Shown piece after piece: positions 56,566-64,000 of a stretch of 64,000 nucleotides of DNA. The notes under the pieces are model-generated. The model searched no databases and was not told where the DNA came from. It saw only the letters and a program-made list of their open reading frames with translations. The first letter of the stretch is position 1. Each line of letters opens with the position of its first letter. This DNA is from Podocnemis expansa. Its lineage: Eukaryota > Chordata > Testudines > Podocnemididae. Location: assembly GCA_007922195.1 (NCBI GenBank), contig ML682067.1, positions 4,567,372-4,631,371 of the forward strand. The letters run 5' to 3'. A program made the position numbers and the translations under genes.

Positions 56566-57614
56566 GTTACATCATGCCTAAATCCCTACATGGTTCCACT
56601 ATCCCTAGTACGCAGGTTACATGATTAGATTATACTTAAGATACAGCATATAATTAGCCCGCTCATGTTTGTTTATGAAGCATTTGGGTATCAAATACTG
56701 TTTTAACGAATGAAATGGTCAAAGCTCCTTAGACCTCTCTGTTACCACTGTTTAATGGCTTTCTAACCGGACCATCACAGTAGATTGTTACCACTTAACT
56801 GTGAATGGTTTCCACTCAACTCTCCTTTGTCAGTTGTATATTGTGCTTTTCAGCCAAGCTCTTTACACCGTAGGGCCACAGCTTCAATAATAGGTTTGAT
56901 TTATAATAAATCCATTGGCCAATTATTCAGTTAATATACATAAATTCCCTACAATATGTAGGCTGATATTATATGTCAGCTGCCTCTGCTACCATTGACC
57001 ACAAGGTGCTATTGACCTGTTTCACTGTGAATGCATGAGTCTGTTTAGTGACTGTTCTTTTCACAGAAAGATCCAAGACTGCTCCTCTTCCTTAAAGATA
57101 CTCATGGAATTCTATAAGGCTCCATCTGCTTTCTCTTCCTATAATTCATGTTCAGTGACTCTTAGAAGACTTAGTGAGGAAATGTGGGTTACAATGCTCA
57201 TCCAGTGAAACATACTGGACATTTAACAGGCAAGCAAAGAGAATTAGTGAGGTGATCTGCAGCTGGAAAGAGATTAGGTGAAGATTAATTGCCCTAAGAC
57301 AATAAAAAATACAGGCCATGTAACAGAACCTCCAGTATCCTGGGCCTTGTCTTCCCCTGGGAGATATGAACAACCCTTGATAATGTCTTCATTTTTGCCA
57401 GCAATGACATCCCATCATGGAAACAGTGGAGACAGTACCGGCCTATATTTTCCTTTGTTTCTTCTCCACTTTTTTTTTTTTTTTTTTTTTTAAAGGATGG
57501 CCTAGGTAACTTTGACCAGGGAACTAAAACCTGAATTGCACAGCCTGAAGTTCTGCAAGGTTTGGAGTATGTTTCTCTCAACTAATGAGGTGATAGTTTC
57601 AAATAGTTTTGCCT
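56566..57614. other. Unassigned sequence with poly(T) tract
   Basis: No gene. A run of 22 T at 57470-57491 is the only simple feature. Confidence 0.45.
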
Positions 57615-57622
57615 GTATAGAA

Positions 57623-58554
57623 CAGTGTTGCTCCTCAGACATAGTGTAGGTGTTCCATACCCACTCCAACCCTCCCTGTTCTGGGGGGGAGATTGGGAGA
57701 GGTGGCCTTAGACTATCTGGGACCCTAGGTGAAGGCCCATTGTGGGCCCCCGAGCTCTGCCCCTGGCCATTCTCAGCCCCCCCTCCCCCAGCTGGTGTCT
57801 TCTCCACTTGCCCCCTCCCTGCCCATTCTGTGACCACCCCAGTGTCTTCCCTGCCTGTCTGCCTCCCTGCCCTGTGACCCCTGGGTGTCTTCCCTGTTGG
57901 CTGGAGGGCTGGCATGCGCCACCCCTGATTTGGCTGTTCCCTGTCCTGGGGGCAGAACAGGCCAACACATGGGGCGGACTCTGCTCCCTCGCACTGCCTC
58001 TGGGCTGGCCCTCCCCGCCCCCAAGGCAGAACAGCCGGCCCAGGGGAGGGGCAGGAGAGTGTAGCCCAGCCTCTGGGCTGTCCCACTCTGCCCTGGGCTG
58101 GCTGTTCCCTGTCCTGGGCAAGCTGGCTGAGAGCAGAGGCTGGGTTCCACCCCCTACCCCCATGCAAAAAGCCAGCTTGGGATGCACATAAGACTTTACT
58201 ACCTCTTGAGCTGGCCCTGGCCCTGGACCCCTCAGTTTTGAGTTCGGCAAAGCAGTGACCACCCCTGCAGTATGCTGGAGCCCCTTACTGCTGGGGGCCC
58301 TAGGCGACTGCCTGCTTTGCTTATCCCAAAACCTGCCTCCGGAGGTTGGCGTGGGGAGGAGGAGCAATTTAATACCCCAGCTACAACAATGCTTCCAGGT
58401 TGAGGTGGCAGATGTTGATGCACACCTGGAATCTTTGCTGCAACTGGGACGTTTATCTCCTGCCACCGTTCCCAGCTTTTTCAATAATGTTTTCATCAGG
58501 TGTTCTGCATAAAGTACAGGTGTTTCCCAGTCCACTAAAGGTTGAGAAACACTG
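57623..58554 (+). mobile_element. GC-rich hAT, CAGTGTTTCTCAACC family
   Basis: Left end CAGTGTTGCTCCTCAG, right end the complement of CAGTGTTTCTCAACCTTTAG, with flanks GTATAGAA and GTGCAGAA (6 of 8, both transitions). The interior (about 57690-58330) resembles the GC-rich blocks at 10500 and 40560. The longest frames of the window without N (275 and 221 codons, minus) lie here and have no domain. Confidence 0.75.
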
Positions 58555-58562
58555 GTGCAGAA

Positions 58563-59284
58563 ACTAGACTATAAATAGGAAAGGATTCCTACTACAGCTC
58601 CAGACTGTACTAAATACACACATCGACACACACATATATAGGATACCTGTTTTTGTAGGTCTGTACTTCATGATGCCCTTATCACATACTTAGTGTTGGA
58701 TTAATTAATCTAACTGCATAGGTTTAATTAAAGCCTAGAATAAACAATTGTGAAATGAAGGACTAATAAACATTCTTCATATCTGCAAACAAAGAATCCA
58801 GAGTGAACATAATTAATTTTGAAACCCCAATAATATTTACCATTCATATCTTCAAGACTCAATATGACCAGGGTTTTTGAAACTAATGTAATTAAGGGAG
58901 CATACAAGTAAATGAGGTCTTAGATCCCAATCCTGTAAAACATATATACATACATTTCTCACACATGTAAGTGTTTTGCAAAATTGGGATCTTGGTTAAT
59001 GACTAAGTTTAGACTTCCTTTGTACAGCTATTTTTGACAGGAAAATGTGTGGTGGTGAACTTTATCAGGGAAGGAAAGGAGGGAGAACTTTATCATCATA
59101 TAATCCACTTGTTTATACAAATGTGAGCAATATTAAACCACATTACACCATGCTATAAATGACCCACAATTTTTCACAAATTGCTCTAATACTATTGTTG
59201 GTTCCAATGGTGTAGACATCAACGATTATCCAAGCTGCTGCCAATCCCTGAAATATAACAACCCATACAGTTCCATCATGTTCA
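58563..59284. other. Unassigned AT-rich sequence
   Basis: Nothing recognised beyond a decayed 'gatcccaatcctgtaaaac...gcaaaattgggatc' palindromic MITE at 58925-58995. Confidence 0.45.
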
Positions 59285-59415
59285 AAGCAGCTGATGAAGT
59301 GGGATTTTCTCCCATGAATGCTCATGCAATAAATAAATTTGTTAGTCTTTAAGAGTCACAGGACTCCTTGCTTGTTTTGCTGAACTAGACTATTACAGCT
59401 ACCCCTTTGGAACCC
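59285..59415 (+). repeat. PLE-derived repeat
   Basis: 'agctgatgaagtgggattttctcccatgaatgctcatgcaataaataaatttgttagtctttaagagtcacaggactcc...gctgaactagact...ctacccc'. Same 3'-tail text as the PLE at 45513. Confidence 0.75.
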
Positions 59416-59564
59416 ATACAATTAAATTTTAATACTATAAATAAACATTCTTTTAAAGGATGTCCTCTTTAAAGGCTTTTTAAAGGTAACCCTTTTGTCA
59501 GGATAGTTCTGTGCTTCCTACTTTTGACTTTTAGACTTACCACTGATTTCCAAAGCACATAGGG

Positions 59565-59860
59565 CAGGGGTCAGCAATCCAAAAGATAAGAGCCATTTAA
59601 AAAAATTCCTTCAAGTGTTTTGAGAGCTGCAATGTTTGTAGCCTCCTGGTAAGGGAGCTGAGAGAAGGCACCTGCCACACTGTCCCATGGTGGGGGGTGG
59701 GGTGGGGGAGCCTGGAACCAGGAGCAGGCCCTCCATAGGGGCCCCTGGTGGTGGTGGTGAGCCTGGAGCAGGCCACCCACAGGGTCTCTCAGTGGTAGGG
59801 AGGGCCTGGAGCTGCAAGGGGGAAGCCAAAGAGGCACAGGTTGCAGGCCCTTGACACAGT
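59565..59860 (+). mobile_element. hAT fragment, CAGGGGTCAGCAAYCC family
   Basis: Left end CAGGGGTCAGCAATCCAAAA followed by 'gagccattt', nearly the same as the left end of 60054. The right terminus is not found, so the endpoint is approximate. Confidence 0.6.
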
Positions 59861-59954
59861 GTGACCCTGACCAGATAGCGAGTGTTAAAAATTGGGACAG
59901 GAGAAGTGGCACCTATATAACACAAAGTCCAGAACATAAGTCCCTATAAAATTG

Positions 59955-60045
59955 AGATATCTGATCTGTTAGTCTTTAGTGCCACAGGACTCCTTGCTTC
60001 TTTTGCTTAACTAGACTAATATAGCTGCCCTTTTGGAAGTGATCA
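59955..60045 (+). repeat. PLE-derived repeat, short
   Basis: 'ctgttagtctttagtgccacaggactccttgcttcttttgcttaactagactaatatagctgcccttttgga'. Lies between two related hAT copies. Confidence 0.7.
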
Positions 60046-60053
60046 CCCTAGGA

Positions 60054-60816
60054 CAGGGGTCAGCAACCCAAAAGAGCAGAAAAGCCATTTTCCCCCCACC
60101 CTCCCATCACAACAGCATGAGCCCGACTTGGCTCAGTGGCCGGGCCGCAGCCCCTGGCACAGGTGGAGGAGGTGTGGGCGGCTCTCCCACCCTCCCTCCG
60201 TTCTACCTGCGGGGTGGAGCAGTGCTCCCTTCCTCCCCCCGGCGGGCTGTGCTTCCCCAGGGGGAGGAAGGAGAGCTGCCGGCGTGGAGCTGTGGCTTGC
60301 AGGGGCGGGGCCCTGGAGCGGCCTGCTAGGAAGAGATCGCTCTGCTTTGCCCCCCGCCAGGATCCGGGATTGAGCCCATTCAGCCCTGTGGTGGCTGGCG
60401 GCAAAGCGGCCTAACCTCTTCTGAGCGGTCCGCTCCAAGGCCCTGCTCCTACAAGCTGCAGCTCGACTCTGGCTGCTGTTGGGAGGGACGGCCGGCTGGG
60501 GGTAGGCAGGGCAGCCCCCCCAGCGCAGGGAAGGAGGAAGGGAGGGCTGCCTGGCTGCACATTCCCACCATCGCTAGGAGCTGCGGTGCAGGTGCTGGGC
60601 TGCCTCAGGCTCACGTGGTTGTGGCTGGAGAGAGGGGGTGACTCCGGCACCCTGGAAGTGGGGGCCTGTGTCGGGCGGGAACTGCCTCATTTGGCTCTGA
60701 TGCTGGGGCCAGCTGGAAGTCCCCCTCACAGCCTGACATCCCCAGAGGACGGCTGGCTCCCTGGAGAGGATTGCCAGGGCGCCACAAGGTGCCACTCAGG
60801 GAGCCACGGACCCCAA
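60054..60816 (+). mobile_element. GC-rich hAT directly upstream of PPM1H promoter
   Basis: Left end CAGGGGTCAGCAACCC, right end the complement of TTGGGGTCCGTGGC; flanks CCCTAGGA (60046-60053) and CCCTAGCC (60817-60824), 6 of 8. 763 bp, GC-rich with CpGs. The open frames on both strands (up to 114 codons) are composition artefacts. It ends about 700 bp before the PPM1H ATG. Confidence 0.68.
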
Positions 60817-61299
60817 CCCTAGCCTCACAGGATTTTAAAAACTATACGTAAGGTTATTAAGGTTGAACCCAGAGCTGGATAAAAGTGGCAGCGCCAGAGG
60901 AAAAGCCTGATGTGAGGGAAACGCGTCCCAAACGAGCTAGTTTTTACTGGGAAAGTTTTGTTCTTTTTAACCCAACAAGCCGCCCTCACCCCCGAGGCAG
61001 CAGGTCTGGGGATCTCTGGTTTCCACCCCGCAGGCTCCAGTTCCCCGACTCCTTATGCCCTGACGGCGGCGGACCATTCAAGCTGCGCCTCAGCAGGCAG
61101 GGCGCGGGCGCGCCCCGCAGGGAGTCAATTCACACCTGTCTCCCCGGCTTGCCCCCCCACTCATTACCCCAGCTCCGCCCACCGCCGCGGGCGTCAACGG
61201 CTGCCGCAGCCGCCGGCGGGTAGGTGCGAGGACGAGGCGCAGCAGCCCCCTCCCCGGCGCGTGCCAGGGGCCTTCCTGCAGCAGGAAGCTGGCCTGGCG

Positions 61300-61309
61300 G
61301 TCACGTGAC
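61300..61309. promoter_or_regulatory. CLEAR/E-box palindrome GTCACGTGAC
   Basis: A perfect 10-bp palindrome about 210 bp upstream of the PPM1H ATG. It equals the published CLEAR consensus bound by TFEB/TFE3/MITF and also contains the CACGTG core used by USF and MYC/MAX. Position inside a CpG island supports a real bHLH site, but occupancy is inferred. Confidence 0.6.
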
Positions 61310-61436
61310 TCGGCCGCCGCGGGCTGAGCTCGGCGCTCCGCGCGCTGGGCGGGGGAACCTGCTGCTGCCGCCGCTCCTCGCTCCGCGCCCGCTCCCGCTG
61401 CGGCTGCCGCCAGCCGATTTCCTGCTGCCCGGCTCC

Positions 61437-61478
61437 ATGCCGCGCCTCCATTGCGGAAGCGGCGCGGGGGGCGTCTGA
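61437..61478 (+). other. Upstream ORF in PPM1H leader (13 codons)
   Basis: ATG at 61437 begins a 13-residue frame (MPRLHCGSGAGGV) ending at TGA 61476-61478, 41 nt before the PPM1H ATG and in a different frame. Its start context is weak (T at -3). It matters only if transcription begins upstream of 61437, which I cannot see. If transcribed it could lower initiation at the main ATG. Confidence 0.4.
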
Positions 61479-61519
61479 GCCGCGCTGCCGCCTCAGGCGG
61501 GCGGGCGGGCGGGAGTAAC

Positions 61520-61755
61520 ATGCTCACGCGGATGAAGTCTGCCGTGGCCAATTTCATGGGAGGCATCATGGCTGGCGGCTCGGGCTCGGAGCACGGCGGC
61601 GGCTCGGACTTGCCCCTCCGCTTCCCCTACGGCAGACCCGAGTTCCTGGGGCTGTCGGCGGACGAGGTCGAGTGCTCCGCCGACCACATCGCCCGGCCCA
61701 TCCTCATCCTCAACAAGGAGACCAAGCGCCTGCCCTGGACCACGGGATACGCCGA
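61520..61755 (+). CDS. PPM1H: PPM1H coding exon 1 (N-terminal 78 residues, partial gene)
   Basis: First coding exon of PPM1H, a metal-dependent PP2C-type Ser/Thr phosphatase known for removing phosphates that LRRK2 places on Rab GTPases such as Rab8A and Rab10, acting at Golgi and vesicle membranes. Visible parts: residues 1-18 (MLTRMKSAVANFMGGIMA), matching the amphipathic membrane-binding helix of the family; a Gly/Ser-rich linker at 19-29; the conserved DLPLRFPYGRPEFLGL block at 30-45; DEVECSADHIARPILIL at 48-64; and LPWTTGYAE at 71-79. The exon has 78 whole codons plus GA of codon 79, then a GTGAGT donor at 61756, so phase 2. The ATG at 61520 has A at -3 and C at +4. The frame is open upstream to a TTG at 61451, which is not a vertebrate start. 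Phosphatase metal-binding residues lie in later exons outside the window. Identification is from recalled family sequence. Confidence 0.95.
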
Positions 61756-61761
61756 GTGAGT
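61756..61761 (+). other. PPM1H: PPM1H exon 1 splice donor
   Basis: GTGAGT follows GCC-GA. Reading through it would give a stop (GAG TGA) immediately, while splicing here lets codon 79 become GAG (Glu), as in the family motif TGYAE. This is a strong U1 match and it fixes the exon end. Confidence 0.93.
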
Positions 61762-64000
61762 CCGCCCCCTCCCCCGGCCCGGCCCGCGTCCTGCCCCCGG
61801 CACCCCCCTCACTGCTCCCGGGCCGCGCCTGGCGGGCGTGTGGGGAGCAGCGTCCCCGGGACTTGAAATTGGGGTGGCCGCTGACTTGGTATAGCACTGT
61901 TCCTAGCTGGCAGCTGGGCGTTGGGGCAATATAGGGGAGTGTTGGGGAAATCACGGGTGCTGGGGTGCTCCCTAAACTGGCATATCGCTGTTCCTAGCTG
62001 ACAGCTGGGGGGTGTTGGGAAATGAGAGGGAGTATTAGGGGAATCCCTGGTGGGGGTGTTGGGGTGCTCCCTAAATTGGTATAACACTGTTATTGGCTGA
62101 CAACTGGGGGGTGTTGGGAAATGAGAGGGAGTATTAGGGAAATCCTGGGTGGAGGGTGTTGGGGTGCTCCCTAAATTGATATAACACTGTTACTGGCTGA
62201 CAACTGGGGGGTGTTGGGAAATTTGGGGGTTTGTGTAGGGAAATCCCCAGTGGGGACAGTGGAGCTCACCAGCTAGTTGGCGTCCAGCCACGCCAAGGGC
62301 AAGACTGAGACATCATCAGCCCTTGACTTCTTGCCCCCTCTCTTCTCCTGCTGTGGTATAGGGCTACAGCTTTTGAGGGCTGGCAGCTCCTTTGTAATCC
62401 CCTCACTCCCCCACAGCATTGCCACTTAGTGGGGGTGTGTTTTTTGCCCCAGCTGGCGGTGGGTGGTGCATGTGTCGGGTTGGCTAGGTCTCCTGCTTGG
62501 AGCCTCTGACAGAACGGGTTGTTGTCTTCCTTCCTGAGATAAGCCCCAAAATAATTTTTGCAAGATAATTTTGTTCCATTTTTCTCTCGGGGCTGCTCTT
62601 TGGGTGAGGGAGAGAATTGTTACAAGTCTTTAATAGCTGAATTTTGGCTAATCCAGAATTTGGTGCATATGCGGGGGTTGAGTGAGGACGGGGAACCAGG
62701 GTTTAACACATTCCTTCCCGGACCTGTGCAGCGCTGAACACACCACCAGTGTTTGTCATTGATCACTCTGATTGGAAAAAATTTCCATCCTCCTTGTACA
62801 CATTGGCTCTGGGAACAGTGCTTGGAAGGTGGAATGAAGGAGATTACAGTAGTTCTCTGGTGCTCTTGTACCCTGGCGCATCTCCTCTATCTGAGATGCC
62901 TGTACTGCCACAGTTTATGTTTATAGCTGTCTGCATACTGCATTTTTCTGACTCAAAGGATTAAAAAGATAAACGGCTGTTCTAAATCCCAGTGATAATT
63001 GCTAGTGGTCGGATGTACTGTGAATGCTCAGATGGGAGGATTTGTTGAAAGTGAGACTCCTGTATCCTCTGAAAATAACTTTATCAGCCTAGGACTAGGG
63101 AAGGGAAGGGAAGGAATAAATCAATTCTGTGTTAATTTCTGACTCAGCTGAAAATTTGCACTGACGCTACAATTTATGTAGTTTGTGGAGAAACTTACTA
63201 ACGAGGAATGGTGAAGGGGAAGCTTCCTTGGGCCACTTCCTTTAGCACTAACTGTATTAAAATACATTTTTTTGTTGAGCTTGTAGCCTCTCTCTAATAT
63301 GCTGGTGATCCAAGACTTCCCATTTTAGGTCTTGTGTTGAAGATGCAGACAAGCTGAGAAACGAATAGTAGTGGCCATTCATGGTAGTATTTATAGTTCA
63401 TTGCTGTGAATCACATCGTTGTTGTTTTGGAAGGAATTGTGTATCTGGTAAGTAGTCAGCTGCAGTTTTAAGCATCATCGAAGCAAGTAACCTCTTAGGA
63501 CCAGTTCTTCAGATGCCGTATACAATGTGCAGGGCATAGCTGGATGGAAGCCCTCATCCCATAGTTTATCAAGGGAGCCAGTCCCAGAAGAATTTAGGTA
63601 CTGGTGCATGATTTGGCTCCTGTTGAATTCAGTATTGGTTTTACCATTTGCTTGAGTGAGATCAGGATTGAGATCTGGAGGAAACAAACTGTAAGGCCAG
63701 CCGTGTTAAAAACAGTGCATAAATTACTGAAGCTACAAAAAATGCAGTGGTTTGGAGAGAATTCTTTTCTGTGAGGCACTGATTTAGGACTTAATGCAAC
63801 TCCCCTTAGAGGTCATAGAAGAACTAACTTTCACAACTTTAGTAGTTGGAGCAAGCCCTTAACGAGCAAATGATGGTATTACAAATGATCTATTCGAACA
63901 TGAATGGAGGCACTGAAATGGAGAGTGGGATTTAGATAATTTTAAGTTTTATCTGTGCCCTCACAATTTTAGGGAGTGGCGTAAAACATCAAACAGCTTC
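61762..64000 (+). other. PPM1H: PPM1H intron 1 (5' part)
   Basis: Starts at the donor and continues past the window edge. The first 500 bp carry a GC-rich minisatellite described separately. From about 62300 onward the base composition drops to ordinary intronic sequence with no recognisable exon. A short (GGGAA)-type run lies near 63100-63117. I see no known repeat family in 62300-64000. Confidence 0.85.
61870..62262 (+). repeat. Minisatellite, about 91-100 bp units, four copies
   Basis: Four successive units are anchored by ggtataNcactgtt-like text at 61888, 61979, 62078 and 62178 (spacings 91, 99, 100). Each carries CTGRCARCTGGG, GTGTTGGGRAAT, a GGGAGTATTAGGG-like block and GGGGTGCTCCCTAAA. 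The last unit decays after about 62250. It lies about 115 bp inside PPM1H intron 1 and is probably length-polymorphic. Confidence 0.85.

Larger units (their letters stand above)
60950..61860 (+). promoter_or_regulatory. PPM1H: CpG-rich promoter and 5' UTR region of PPM1H
   Basis: Composition changes sharply here to GC-rich sequence with frequent CpG, unlike the CpG-poor surroundings, and it spans the first coding exon. It contains GC boxes at 61173-61180 (CTCCGCCC, reverse of GGGCGGAG) and 61347-61354 (GGGCGGGG), a GGGCGCGCCC palindrome at 61106-61115 and a perfect GTCACGTGAC at 61300. No convincing TATA box sits at a useful distance, consistent with a dispersed CpG-island promoter. The transcription start cannot be placed from sequence. 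A GC-rich hAT copy ends at 60816, just outside the left edge of the island. Confidence 0.8.

Noticed and set aside
57708..58535. 275-codon minus-strand frame, the longest without N
   Set aside because: It lies inside a GC-rich hAT with TIRs and near-duplicated flanks, overlaps long frames in other phases, and has no domain or conserved segment.
60876..60884. TATA-like GGATAAAAG as PPM1H TATA box
   Set aside because: It lies more than 600 bp before the coding start, outside the CpG-rich core, and single matches like this are common.
1..61500. AVPR1A or another neighbour of PPM1H in the upstream region
   Set aside because: AVPR1A lies beyond the PPM1H 5' end in mammals, but no seven-transmembrane frame or other conserved exon is visible in this interval.
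61451..61519. N-terminal extension of PPM1H by 23 codons
   Set aside because: The only in-frame codon there is TTG; the ATG at 61520 has A at -3 and matches the family N-terminus MLTR.KSAVANFMGG.
61090..61569. 159-codon minus-strand frame over the PPM1H promoter and exon
   Set aside because: CpG islands lack stop codons on both strands by chance; the plus-strand exon accounts for the conserved sequence.
1..64000. Prokaryotic features such as operons, CRISPR arrays or phage
   Set aside because: Repeats are dispersed vertebrate transposons, coding density is near zero and the only gene has a vertebrate splice donor; the regular palindromes are inside DNA elements and lack unique spacers.

Overview
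This is vertebrate chromosomal DNA from a non-mammalian amniote. The dispersed repeats are CR1 LINEs with the typical 3' end wording (catagaa.ctggaaggga), hAT-type and Harbinger-like DNA elements, palindromic MITEs, Penelope-like retroelement (PLE) pieces and old MIR-like SINEs. That mix fits a turtle best; a crocodilian is the main alternative and I cannot separate the two by eye. Apart from one exon no cellular gene is visible, and almost all long open frames are GC-rich repeat shadows.

The single host gene is PPM1H, whose first coding exon lies at 61520-61755 on the plus strand. It encodes the N-terminal 78 residues plus two bases of codon 79 and ends at a GTGAGT donor. A CpG-rich promoter region at about 60950-61860 carries a perfect CLEAR/E-box palindrome (GTCACGTGAC), GC boxes and a short uORF. 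Intron 1 runs off the right edge and opens with a minisatellite of about 100-bp units. The 61 kb to the left is the gene's upstream intergenic region.

Layout: 0-5.3 kb, CR1 pieces with nested insertions and a stack of three hAT copies that reuse one 8-bp target. 5.5-11 kb, a PLE fragment split by a hAT, a foldback element, a CR1 tail and a GC-rich hAT. 11-15.7 kb, three Harbinger-like elements filled with short palindromes, a 77-bp near-perfect palindrome and a MIR-like SINE. 15.7-23.5 kb, mostly unassigned AT-rich sequence with two hAT copies. 23.5-29.8 kb, a 1.75-kb foldback element next to a CR1 on the minus strand with recognisable endonuclease and RT, itself carrying a SINE and a hAT (the hAT holds a 400-bp assembly gap). 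30-45 kb, many hAT and Harbinger-like copies with exact target duplications. 45.5-46.8 kb, a PLE with a GIY-YIG endonuclease frame. 47-53.4 kb, CR1 and another LINE, a 44-bp-arm inverted repeat and an unexplained repeated segment. 54-61 kb, further hAT and PLE fragments up to the PPM1H promoter.

The value of the window lies in its transposon stratigraphy: target-site duplications could be read directly for many elements, which gives insertion order, and several elements share structural themes that standard annotation would mask. All similarity calls come from recognition by eye; no search or alignment was run.
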